Below are positions 45,275-53,580 of a DNA stretch of 64,000 nt, piece after piece. Origin of the DNA: Paracoccus alkenifer. Lineage in GTDB: Bacteria > Pseudomonadota > Alphaproteobacteria > Rhodobacterales > Rhodobacteraceae. Both the position numbers and the translations under genes were made by a program. The stretch covers positions 69,501 through 133,500 of the forward strand of contig NZ_FNXG01000005.1 of assembly GCF_900108405.1 (NCBI RefSeq), given 5' to 3'. The stretch's first letter is position 1; each line of letters opens with the position of its first letter. Under the pieces are notes generated by a model that did no database searches, was not told where the DNA came from, and worked only from the letters and a program-made list of their open reading frames with translations.

Positions 45275-46332
45275 GGTTGCCCCAGCAGTTGCCGATAGAC
45301 GGCGGTGATGGCGGCGGCCTCGTCCTCGATGGCATGATTCGCCTCGACATGGGCGCGGGCGGCGCGGCCGGCCGTCGCGCGCGCGGCGTCGTCGGACAGC
45401 CAGCGGTCCAGCGCCGCGGCCAGCGCCCCGGCATCGTCGCGGGGGATCAGGGTGCCGGTCTCGCCGTCGCGGATCAGGGTTTCATAGGCGCCGACGCGGG
45501 CGGCGATCACCGGCACGCCGCTGGCCATCGCCTCAAGCGGGGTCAGGCCGAAGCCCTCCCACCGCGCGGGGGCCGCGAACAGATCCAGCGCGCGATAGAG
45601 CCTGACCACACGTTCCCAAGGGATCTCGCCAAGAAAGCGGATGCGGTCGCCCAGCCCGGCGGCGTTGGCGCGCGCGATCAGCGCATCGGCAAAGCCGCGG
45701 TTGTCCTGGGTGATGCGGCCGCTGAACAGCAGCTGCGCGCGGGGATGCCGGGGAAACACCTGCAAGGCGGCCTCGACCAGCAGGTCCACGCCCTTTTGCG
45801 CCCGCACCCGCCCGAAACAGCCGATCAGCACCGCATCGGGGTCCAGCCCCAGCTCGCGCCGCAGGGCGATGCGGTCGGCGGCGGGGTGAAAGACCGCGGT
45901 ATCGACCCCGTGCAGGATCACCGTCGCCGGGCGCTCAAGATACGATGCGGCCTGCGGCGAGGTGGCGATCAGCGCCTCTTGCCGGCGGATCAGCCAGCGG
46001 GTGAAGCCGGTATGGCGGCGCTGCGCCGCGCTGGTGAACAGCAGCCGATAGCGCCGCCGCAGCACATGGCGCAGGATCAGCCCCAGCGCCATTTCGGTGT
46101 TGCGGCGCGCGTGCCAGACCCGGCAGCGGTCGCGGGGCAGGGTGGCGGCGCGGGCCAGCGGGATATGCGGCAGATCGGGCGGCAGCCCCGGCCCGGTCGC
46201 CACGATGCCGATCATCCGCGCCTGCACCGGGATCAGCCGCACCACCGTGGCGGTGACGCCCGACAGCCGCCGCTTGAGGTTGGGGGCGACGACCTCGATG
46301 CGCGAGGGTTCGGTCATGTCCCGTTCAGTCAT
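45271..46332 (-). CDS. Glycosyltransferase, GT4 family
   Basis: GT-B fold transferase of 353 residues. The C-terminal donor-binding half contains VLIGCFGRVRAQKGVDLLVEA, and EGFGLTPLEAMASGVPVIA with the EX7E glutamates. The ATG at 46332 overlaps the MFS gene stop by 8 bases and has an AGGCGAG site; an ATG at 46317 is an alternative. It resembles lipopolysaccharide core glycosyltransferases, but the sugar is unknown. Confidence 0.9.
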   Translation of the reverse strand: MTERDMTEPSRIEVVAPNLKRRLSGVTATVVRLIPVQARMIGIVATGPGLPPDLPHIPLARAATLPRDRCRVWHARRNTEMALGLILRHVLRRRYRLLFTSAAQRRHTGFTRWLIRRQEALIATSPQAASYLERPATVILHGVDTAVFHPAADRIALRRELGLDPDAVLIGCFGRVRAQKGVDLLVEAALQVFPRHPRAQLLFSGRITQDNRGFADALIARANAAGLGDRIRFLGEIPWERVVRLYRALDLFAAPARWEGFGLTPLEAMASGVPVIAARVGAYETLIRDGETGTLIPRDDAGALAAALDRWLSDDAARATAGRAARAHVEANHAIEDEAAAITAVYRQLLGQP

Positions 46333-47512
46333 GTCTCGCCTCGGGTGTGATCACATACAGCAGGGTGCCCAGCGCCATCGGCAGCAGAAAGAACAAAAAC
46401 AGCACCATATAGGGCGCCGCCCCCGCCAGCCCCTGCGCCGACTGATACAGCGGGCGCGAGGCGAACTGCATGATCCCCGCCCCGCCGATCGAGATCATGT
46501 TGAGAAAGGTCACCCCTCGCCCCACCAGATGTTGTGGCAGATGCAACCGCGCATCGGCCATCAGCATGGAATAATTCGCCCCCACCAGCCCGATCAGCCC
46601 CAAGAGCGCCACCGACAGCGCGATGCTGTGGCCCGGCAGCAGGCACAGCACCGCCAGCGCCGCCAACGCCACCGCATGTCCCCACAGCGCCGCGCGCCGG
46701 GCCGAGCCAAAGGCGCGGATGCCGATCCCCAGCGCCAGATTGCCGATCACCATCGCGATCCCCATCACCAGCGTCGCGCGGCCGATGGCGATGTCGTCGG
46801 CGCCGAACACGTCGCTCAGATAGGGCGCGGCCCACAGCCCCCTGATCGCCGCCGAGGCCGCATAGCTGGTCGCAAACAGCGGCAGCATCAGCCACAGCAC
46901 CCGCAGCCGCAGGATGTCGAGGATACTGCCGCGCGGCGGCTCGCCGTCATGCTGCGGATCGCGCACCACCACCCATTCCAGCGCCGCCACGACCAGCGTG
47001 ACCGCCGCCAGCAGCCACAGCGACTGGCGCCAGCCGATGCCGTGGATCAGCTGGACCAGCGGCGCCGCGCCCAGGATATTGCCCAGCGATCCCAGCCCGA
47101 TCATCATCCCGCTGAGCGCGGCAAACACGTGGCGCGGATAGTCATGGGCGATGATGTAATATGCCGCCATCAGCGCCGGCGCGCAGCCCGCCCCGATCAG
47201 CCCCATCGCCAGATGCAGGTGCCAGGGCTGCGTGGCCAGTGCGAACACCGCCGCGCCGCCTCCGCCCCCCAGCGCCAGCGCCGCGGCCACGGTTCGGCGC
47301 GGCCCGATCCGGTCCAGCGCCCAGCCCACCGGCAGCTGCATCAGCGCGAATGCGACAAACCACATCCCCGAGGACAACGCGAGATCGCCCGGGGTGGCGC
47401 CCAGCTCGGTTTCCAGCGTCGGGCTGAGCACGGCAAGAAAGGCGCGATAGAACTGGCTGAGCGTATAGCCCAGCGTCAGCGCGATCAGCCCGGGGTTAAG
47501 GAAAACCTGCAT
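46325..47512 (-). CDS. MFS transporter
   Basis: Twelve-helix major facilitator of 395 residues. The loop between helices 2 and 3 shows the MFS signature (GWALDRIGPRRTV). No substrate can be read from the sequence. It overlaps the GT4 gene by 8 bases, so it may move a precursor or solute tied to the glycan genes. Confidence 0.88.
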   Translation of the reverse strand: MQVFLNPGLIALTLGYTLSQFYRAFLAVLSPTLETELGATPGDLALSSGMWFVAFALMQLPVGWALDRIGPRRTVAAALALGGGGGAAVFALATQPWHLHLAMGLIGAGCAPALMAAYYIIAHDYPRHVFAALSGMMIGLGSLGNILGAAPLVQLIHGIGWRQSLWLLAAVTLVVAALEWVVVRDPQHDGEPPRGSILDILRLRVLWLMLPLFATSYAASAAIRGLWAAPYLSDVFGADDIAIGRATLVMGIAMVIGNLALGIGIRAFGSARRAALWGHAVALAALAVLCLLPGHSIALSVALLGLIGLVGANYSMLMADARLHLPQHLVGRGVTFLNMISIGGAGIMQFASRPLYQSAQGLAGAAPYMVLFLFFLLPMALGTLLYVITPEARHD

Positions 47513-47578
47513 GAAATCTCCGGTCGGGACGGCGCGAGGCTGGGGCAGCGCCCGGGCGGTTGCAAGTCCCCATCCCCG

Positions 47579-48514
47579 CTACACGCGCCCCAGCGCCGCC
47601 GCCAGCCACAGCAGCAGCTGCGAGGGCGCGTCGCGGCGGTGAAACCCCCCGCGGCGCAGCGCCCGCAGCCGCGCGCCCGCGCCGGGGCCGCAGAGCGCGG
47701 TGAAATCGTCCAGCACGGCGCGGTGTTCCGGGGTCAGCAGCGGGCGCAGGCGCTGCATTTCATGCAGGGTGGCAAGGCTCCAGCCCCGGTGGCGGCCCGA
47801 CAGCATCCGCCCGGCGCTGGCCAGACGCGCGCGCAGCCCGGCATTGGCGCCGACCACGTTGCCGCCGTGCTGGCGATACAGCAGCGATGGCTGCGGGTCC
47901 CAGATCACCTGCCCGCCCGCGCCGGTCAGCAGCTGGTAAAGCCACCAGTCATGCATGACGACCGCACCCGGCTCCGCCCCGGCGCCGGCCCCCTGCGCCG
48001 CCTGCCGCGTCAGTGCCGCCGCCGCCGGGTTCAGCACCGCCGTATTGCCCTGCACCAGGTTCTGCACCAGCGCATGCCGGAAAGACGGCGGGTGCCGCAC
48101 CGCCGCTGTCAGCCCCAGCGGGCGCAGCCCCGCGTCGCAGATGGTGGCGCGGGAACAATACAGCGCCGGCGCCTCGCCCGCCGCGTGCAAGGCCGCCAGC
48201 GCGCGCGGCAGCTTGCCCGGCAGCCACACGTCGTCCTGATCGGACAGCGCCACGAACCCCGGATCCTCGGGCAAGGCCGCCAGCATGGACAGGAAATTCG
48301 CCGCAGCACCTCGCCCCGGCCCCCTGCGCCGCGCCACCCGCCCCGGATGCCCGGCGGCAAATCGCTGCACCAGCCCGGCGCCCGCGTCTGGCGCGTCGTC
48401 GCTGACCACCAGCCGCCAGCCCACCTCTTGCGCGGCGATGCTGTCCAGCTGCGGTTGCAGGAATTCCTCGCCCCGATACAGGGCCAGCAGCACCGTGACA
48501 GGCGTGTCGTTCAT
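47579..48514 (-). CDS. Glycosyltransferase, GT2 family
   Basis: GT-A fold transferase of 311 residues from ATG 48514 (GTG at 48523 also possible). TVLLALYRGEEFLQPQLDSIAAQ is the typical nucleotide-sugar-binding start, VSDDAPDAG and ALSDQDDVWLPGKL (DxD region) follow. This pattern matches rhamnosyl- or O-antigen-type GT2 enzymes. The second half is less conserved and Ala/Arg-rich. Confidence 0.88.
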   Translation of the reverse strand: MNDTPVTVLLALYRGEEFLQPQLDSIAAQEVGWRLVVSDDAPDAGAGLVQRFAAGHPGRVARRRGPGRGAAANFLSMLAALPEDPGFVALSDQDDVWLPGKLPRALAALHAAGEAPALYCSRATICDAGLRPLGLTAAVRHPPSFRHALVQNLVQGNTAVLNPAAAALTRQAAQGAGAGAEPGAVVMHDWWLYQLLTGAGGQVIWDPQPSLLYRQHGGNVVGANAGLRARLASAGRMLSGRHRGWSLATLHEMQRLRPLLTPEHRAVLDDFTALCGPGAGARLRALRRGGFHRRDAPSQLLLWLAAALGRV

Positions 48515-48600
48515 CCGGGCCACCCGCTTCTTCCTGCCGCAGGCTCTGGCACGCGCAGCGTGTTGCGTCTAGACCTGCGCCCGCAGGCGGAGAGACGAAC

Positions 48601-49506
48601 ATGCAGATCATCGGCCCCGAAATCGAACCCAGGCTGGACTGGCTGGCGCTGACCGACGCGCTGGCCCATGGCCACGAGCTGCCGCGCGCGGAAATCGCCG
48701 ACAGTTTCCTGTATCGGGGCAAGGATACCTTGCTGACCCGCAGCGCCTGGATCGACGGGCTGGGGATGGCGGTCAAGCCGGCCACGATCTTTCCCGGCAA
48801 CCCCGACCGTGGCGCGCCGCTGGTGAACGGGGCGGTCAACCTGCTGGACGATGCCACCGGACAGCTGCGGGCGCTGGTCGATTTCCATCTGGTGACGAAA
48901 TGGAAAACCGCCGGAGACAGCCTGCTGTCGGCGCGGCGGCTGGCGCGGCCGGACGCGCGGCGGGTGCTGGTGATCGGCGCCGGCACCGTCGCGGAAAGCA
49001 TGGTTCACGCCTATCGCGCCCTGATCCCCGATGCGCAGGTCAGCATCTGGAACCGCTCGCCCGCCGGGGCCGAGGCACTGGCGCAGCGGGTCTCGGCCAA
49101 GGCCGTGCGTGATCTGGAACCGGCGGTGCGCGACGCGGAAATCATCGCCACCGCCACCATGGCCACCCAGCCGGTGCTGCTGGGCGAATGGCTGTCGCCC
49201 GGCACTCATGTCGATCTGATCGGCGCCTTTCGTCCCGACATGCGCGAGGCCGACGACGAGCTGCTGAGGAATGCGCGGCTTTTCGTCGACAGCCGCGCCA
49301 CCACGCTGGGCCATATCGGAGAAATCCAGATCCCGCTGGACGAGGGCGCGATCCGCGAAAGCGACATCCACGCCGATTTCTACGACCTGCCGGCGGGGGC
49401 GTATTCGCGCCGCTCGGACCATGAAATCACCGTCGCCAAGAACGGCGGCGGCGCGCATCTGGACCTGATGACCGCCGCCTGGATCCTGTCGGTGGCCGAG
49501 GGCTGA
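48601..49506 (+). CDS. Ornithine cyclodeaminase / mu-crystallin family protein
   Basis: NAD(P)-binding protein of 301 residues. The substrate-region Lys is in GMAVKPATIFPGN, VNLLDDATGQLRALVD follows, and the Rossmann motif is VLVIGAGTVAESMV. Members include ornithine cyclodeaminase, ketimine reductases and N-alkyl amino acid dehydrogenases; the exact activity cannot be decided here. It stands alone between two - strand genes. Confidence 0.88.
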   Translation: MQIIGPEIEPRLDWLALTDALAHGHELPRAEIADSFLYRGKDTLLTRSAWIDGLGMAVKPATIFPGNPDRGAPLVNGAVNLLDDATGQLRALVDFHLVTKWKTAGDSLLSARRLARPDARRVLVIGAGTVAESMVHAYRALIPDAQVSIWNRSPAGAEALAQRVSAKAVRDLEPAVRDAEIIATATMATQPVLLGEWLSPGTHVDLIGAFRPDMREADDELLRNARLFVDSRATTLGHIGEIQIPLDEGAIRESDIHADFYDLPAGAYSRRSDHEITVAKNGGGAHLDLMTAAWILSVAEG

Positions 49507-49511
49507 TCGAC

Positions 49512-50768
49512 TTACTGCGCGGGTGCAGGGCTGCGGGCCAGCCCCGCGGGCGCCTCGCGCACGGGCAGGTGGATCAGCGCCGAGAACGCGCCCACGCCGA
49601 CGCCGACCCACCAGACCATGGTGTAGTCGCCATAGACGTCATACAGCTTGCCCCCCAGCCAGACGCCCAGGAACGACCCCAGCTGGTGCGACAGAAAGAC
49701 GAAACCGTAAAGCGTCCCCATGTAGCGCAGCCCGTAGATATAGGCGACCAGCCCCGAGGTCAGCGGCACCGTCGCCAGCCACAGCGCCCCCATTGCCAGC
49801 GAAAACACCACCACCGTGACGGGCGTGATCGGGGTCAGGATGAACCAGGCCGCGATGATGGTGCGCAGCGTGTAGATCCCGGCCAGCAGGTATTTGCGGC
49901 TGTATTTGTTGCCCAGCCAGCCGGCGAGGATCGAGCCTCCGATATTGGCGATGCCGATCAGCGAAATCGCCACCGCCCCCAGCGCCGAGGTCGAGCCGAT
50001 CCCCAGCGCCGCCAGCCCGCCGTCCGGGGAAATCGGGCCGCACATCTCGGTGATCATGGCGGGGAAATGCGCGGTGATGAAGGCCAGCTGGTAGCCGCAG
50101 GAAAAGAACCCGGCAAAGATCATCAGAAAGCTGGGGTCGACCATGGCGCGCTTGAGCACGCGGCCCATGCTTTCCTCAAGCTCGTGTTTCGGCGCGGGCT
50201 TGGTGTTGCCCAGCAGCGGCAGGAACAGCAGCACCGTCAGGATCAGCGCCGCAAAGACCATGAACACCTGCTGCCAGGGCAGGAACGCCATCAGCCCCTG
50301 CGCCAGCGGCGCCCCCACCACCTGCCCGGCCGAGCCGGCGGCGGTGGCGATCCCCAGCGCAAGGCTGCGGTTCTTGTCGCTGCTTGCGCGCCCGATCACC
50401 GCCAGCACCACGCCGAAGCCGGTGCCCGCGATGCCAAAGCCGACGGCGACCTCCCACAGCTGCATGGCCTCGGGGGTGGTGGCGACGGCGGTCATCAGCA
50501 GCCCCAGCGCGTAAAGTAACGCGCCCAGGATGATCGCCCAGCGGTCGCCCCAGCGTTCCCCCAGCGCCCCGAACAGCGGCTGCCCGAATCCCCAGGCGAG
50601 GTTTTGGATGGCGATCGCCAGGCTGAACTCGGCCCGCGGCCAGCCAAAGGTCTCGGCGACGGGGATCTGAAAGACGCCGAAACTCGCCCGCATGGCAAAG
50701 TTGATCAGCAGGATCATGCAGCCGCCGATCAGAATCGGGGTGAACAGCCGGGACTGGGATCTGGACAT
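49512..50768 (-). CDS. MFS transporter, oxalate/formate antiporter-monocarboxylate type
   Basis: Major facilitator of 418 residues with about 12 helices. FGVFQIPVAETFGWPRAEFSLAIA near residue 30 is typical of the OFA/monocarboxylate porter group, and GALGERWGDRWAI is the cytoplasmic loop motif. A carboxylate substrate is likely. It converges on the cyclodeaminase-family gene. Confidence 0.85.
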   Translation of the reverse strand: MSRSQSRLFTPILIGGCMILLINFAMRASFGVFQIPVAETFGWPRAEFSLAIAIQNLAWGFGQPLFGALGERWGDRWAIILGALLYALGLLMTAVATTPEAMQLWEVAVGFGIAGTGFGVVLAVIGRASSDKNRSLALGIATAAGSAGQVVGAPLAQGLMAFLPWQQVFMVFAALILTVLLFLPLLGNTKPAPKHELEESMGRVLKRAMVDPSFLMIFAGFFSCGYQLAFITAHFPAMITEMCGPISPDGGLAALGIGSTSALGAVAISLIGIANIGGSILAGWLGNKYSRKYLLAGIYTLRTIIAAWFILTPITPVTVVVFSLAMGALWLATVPLTSGLVAYIYGLRYMGTLYGFVFLSHQLGSFLGVWLGGKLYDVYGDYTMVWWVGVGVGAFSALIHLPVREAPAGLARSPAPAQ

Positions 50769-50820
50769 GGGTCAACGCTCCTGACGGATTGGCGCAACAG
50801 ACACCCGCGGTGGTGGCGCG

Positions 50821-52053
50821 TCAAGCGGTCGCACCACCCAGCCGCCGCGCAGCCGCCAGCCCGGCGTGGCGGCCGGTGGCAAGGCAGGTGGTCAGCAGAT
50901 AGCCGCCGGTCGGGGCCTCCCAGTCCAGCATCTCGCCGGCGGCAAAGACGCCGGGGCGGGCGCGCAGCTCAAGCGCCGGGGTCAGCGCCCCAAGCCGCAC
51001 CCCCCCGGCCGAGGAAATCGCACGCTCAAGCCCTGCCGGGCCGGACACGCGCAGCGGCAGCGCCTTGATCAGCGCGGCCAGCGCCGCCGGGTCGTCCGGC
51101 AGCGGCCGGCCCCACTCCAGCAGCAGTGCCACCCTGACCGGATCGCGCAGCACCCGGCGCAGCCAGTTGCCGACCGACAACCGCCCGCGCGACTGCGCCA
51201 GCCGGGCCGTCAGCACCTCCACCAGCAAATCCGGCGCAAGATCGACCACCCCCGCCGCCCCGTCACGCAGCGCGGCCGAGATCTCATAGACCGCGCCGCC
51301 CTCGATCCCGTGCCTGGTCAGCACCCACTCGCCGCGGCTGGACAGGGCGCCTGCCGACAGCCGCGTCCCCTTGACCGCCGCCCCGAAATGCGGCGCCATC
51401 GCCGGCGACCAGCTAACCAGAAACCCCATGTTCGCCGGCCGGAACGACACCACATCGACGCCCGCATCCCGCAGCCAGCCGACCCAGGCGGCATCCGACC
51501 CCAGCCGAGGCCAGCTTGCACCCCCCAACGCCAGCACGGTGACGCCGGGCCGCAGCAGCCGCTCGCCCAAGGGCGTGTCGAACCGCAGCGCCTCGCCCGC
51601 AAACCCCTGCCAGCGCCAGCGGGTCCGCAGTTCGACCCCCTGCACCGCCAGCCGCCGCAACCACGCGCGCAACAGGGGCGAGGCTTTCATGCCCACCGGA
51701 AACACCCGCCGGGTCGAGCCGGTGAACAGCTCGACCCCCAGCAAGCGCGCCCAGCCGCTCACCTCTGCCGGCCCGAACCGGGCGACGATCGCGCGCAGTT
51801 CTTCATCATGCAAATATCCCGGGGGGGCGCGCAGCGCGGGGGCAGAGCCCCCCTGCACCCGCGCCGCAAACACCGCCGCATCCTCGTCCCGTGTCAGGTT
51901 CAGCCCCGATTTCCCGGCCATCAGGAACTTGCGCGCCGGGCTGGGCAGCGCCTCGGCGACCACCACGGGATGACCCGCCCCGGCCAGCGCCTCGGCCGCC
52001 ATCAGCCCCGCGGGTCCGGCGCCGATGACCAGCGCCGGCGGCGATTCGGTCAT
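50821..52053 (-). CDS. HI0933/BaiN-like FAD-dependent oxidoreductase with in-frame repeat
   Basis: Flavoprotein of 410 residues. The FAD motif is VIGAGPAGLMAAEAL, followed by RKFLMAGKSGLNLT; the C-terminus has GGVRLGALTPALELR and GVFAAGEMLDWEAPTGGYLL, typical of the PP_4765/HI0933 group. Its reaction is unknown. Residues 68-84 (GGSAPALRAPPGYLHDE) are encoded by a copy of the dispersed GGGGGC-hairpin repeat found elsewhere in intergenic DNA here. The reading frame is intact. It overlaps holA by 4 bases. Confidence 0.9.
   Translation of the reverse strand: MTESPPALVIGAGPAGLMAAEALAGAGHPVVVAEALPSPARKFLMAGKSGLNLTRDEDAAVFAARVQGGSAPALRAPPGYLHDEELRAIVARFGPAEVSGWARLLGVELFTGSTRRVFPVGMKASPLLRAWLRRLAVQGVELRTRWRWQGFAGEALRFDTPLGERLLRPGVTVLALGGASWPRLGSDAAWVGWLRDAGVDVVSFRPANMGFLVSWSPAMAPHFGAAVKGTRLSAGALSSRGEWVLTRHGIEGGAVYEISAALRDGAAGVVDLAPDLLVEVLTARLAQSRGRLSVGNWLRRVLRDPVRVALLLEWGRPLPDDPAALAALIKALPLRVSGPAGLERAISSAGGVRLGALTPALELRARPGVFAAGEMLDWEAPTGGYLLTTCLATGRHAGLAAARRLGGATA
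51801..51853 (-). repeat. Dispersed REP-like element, copy D, inside a coding sequence
   Basis: On the - strand GGGGGCTCTGCCCCCG is followed by a short spacer, CCCCCCCGGGATATTT, and GATGAAG. The arrangement equals that of the intergenic copies at 10591-10636 and 16416-16460. It is translated in frame in the flavoprotein gene. Confidence 0.6.
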
Positions 52054-53078
52054 CGCCGCCCCCGCGGCATCATCGCCAGCCGGATCAGCGCCCGTTCCAT
52101 CACCGCGGCCGCCGGCGCACGCGAGGATGAACGCAGCGCCAGATCGGTATCGACCAGATGGCGCAACGCGTCCTCCAATGCCCGCATCCCCCAGGCCTGC
52201 GCCTGCCGGGTCATCCGGTCGCGCCGCGGCCCCCAGACCGGCGGGCGCAGCCGCCCAACCCCCGCCGCCGGGCCGCCGGGGTCTGCGGCGGCCATGTGCA
52301 GCGCCCGGAAATGCCGCAGCGCCGCGATGCAGATCGTCACCGGCAGGATGCCCTGTGTCGCCACCCGCTGCATCAGCGGCGCAAGCGCGTCGGCGCGCCC
52401 GTCGGCCACGGCGTCGATCAGGCTGTCCACGTCACCCTCGACCGTGGCGGGGGCGAGGGCGGCGATTTCCTCGGACGTCAGCGGCGAATCGTCTCCGTAT
52501 TTGTAAAGCCCGATCTTTTCCAGAACCTGCCGGAAATCGCCCGGCTCAACGGCGCGGGCCAGCGCCAGCAGGTCGCGCATCGCCGCCTGGGGCACCGTGC
52601 GCAGCCCCGCCGCGTCTAGCAGCCGCATGATCTCGTCCTCGCCCATCGGGTCGTCGTAGATCGGCGCGACCACGGCGGATTTATGCGATTCAAACAGCTT
52701 GCGCAGGGCGGATGACTTGGCCAGCGCCCCCGCCGTCACCACGATCACCGCATCGCCCGGCGCCCATGCCTCCAGCGCCGAGGCGATGGCGGGGGCGGCG
52801 GTGTCGCCTGTATCCTCGACCAGCACCACGCGCGGGCCGGGGAAAAACCCGACCGCCTTGACCTCGTCCAGCAGCGAGGCACCGTCCTTGCGCAGATCGG
52901 CGCCCGACAGTCGGGTCAGGCGCATTTCCTCGTCCGCGCCCGGCCCGGTCAGCGCGGCCACCGATTCCGCCCGCTTCAAGGCCACCCGCATCGGATCCTG
53001 CCCATAGATCAGCAGCGCGGGCCTTGTCGGATCGGGGCGCGCCAGATAGCGCGCGATCTCGGCGCCCTTGAGCAGCAT
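52050..53078 (-). CDS. holA: DNA polymerase III delta subunit
   Basis: Clamp-loader subunit of 342 residues. The N-terminus LKGAEIARYLA followed by ALLIYGQDPMRVALKRAE, VVLVEDTGDTAAP in domain I, and ILPVTICIAALRHFRALHMA in domain III are typical of alphaproteobacterial HolA. It is followed by the flavoprotein gene (4-base overlap) and preceded by lptE at 4 bp, the usual leuS-lptE-holA order. Confidence 0.95.
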   Translation of the reverse strand: MLLKGAEIARYLARPDPTRPALLIYGQDPMRVALKRAESVAALTGPGADEEMRLTRLSGADLRKDGASLLDEVKAVGFFPGPRVVLVEDTGDTAAPAIASALEAWAPGDAVIVVTAGALAKSSALRKLFESHKSAVVAPIYDDPMGEDEIMRLLDAAGLRTVPQAAMRDLLALARAVEPGDFRQVLEKIGLYKYGDDSPLTSEEIAALAPATVEGDVDSLIDAVADGRADALAPLMQRVATQGILPVTICIAALRHFRALHMAAADPGGPAAGVGRLRPPVWGPRRDRMTRQAQAWGMRALEDALRHLVDTDLALRSSSRAPAAAVMERALIRLAMMPRGRR

Positions 53079-53082
53079 GGCC

Positions 53083-53580
53083 CTAGGGCACCATGGCCAG
53101 CAGCCGCGTCACCACCTGATCGGCCAGCATCACCGCCAGCCGGTCGCGGGCGTCCTGTTCGGCGGCATTGGTCGCGATGACGCTGCCCACGGCCGAGTGG
53201 CTGGAAAAATTGCTGACCTCGCCCTGCGCCACCACCGCGCCCGAGGCGCTGTCGGTCAGGGTAAAGGCGGCAGTGCCGTTCAGCGAATAGCGGGTAGTCA
53301 CCTCGTCCGGGGTGATACCCTGCCCGACCGAGGCAATGCGCAGCGTATAGGCCAGATCGTAACCGGGGGACTGGTCCGGCCCCAGCCGTTCGGTCAGGCG
53401 GCGCAGAAAGGCATAGTCGTCGCGGGTCTTCGGTTCGGCGATGCGGATGCGGCCATGCAGTTTCGTCCCCGCGCCGCCCGGCCCGTAAACCGGCTGGAAC
53501 CCGCAGGCGGACGCGGCGCCCAGTGCTGCCAGCCCGCCCAGCCGCGCCAGAAACCGGCGCCGAGGCTCAGACGACCACAT
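53083..53580 (-). CDS. lptE: LPS-assembly lipoprotein LptE
   Basis: Outer-membrane lipoprotein partner of LptD. A lipobox ending AASAC places the lipidated Cys at residue 26, followed by [12 protein letters not shown], typical of the family. The 165-residue product starts inside the end of leuS, overlapping by 14 bases. Confidence 0.9.
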   Translation of the reverse strand: MWSSEPRRRFLARLGGLAALGAASACGFQPVYGPGGAGTKLHGRIRIAEPKTRDDYAFLRRLTERLGPDQSPGYDLAYTLRIASVGQGITPDEVTTRYSLNGTAAFTLTDSASGAVVAQGEVSNFSSHSAVGSVIATNAAEQDARDRLAVMLADQVVTRLLAMVP

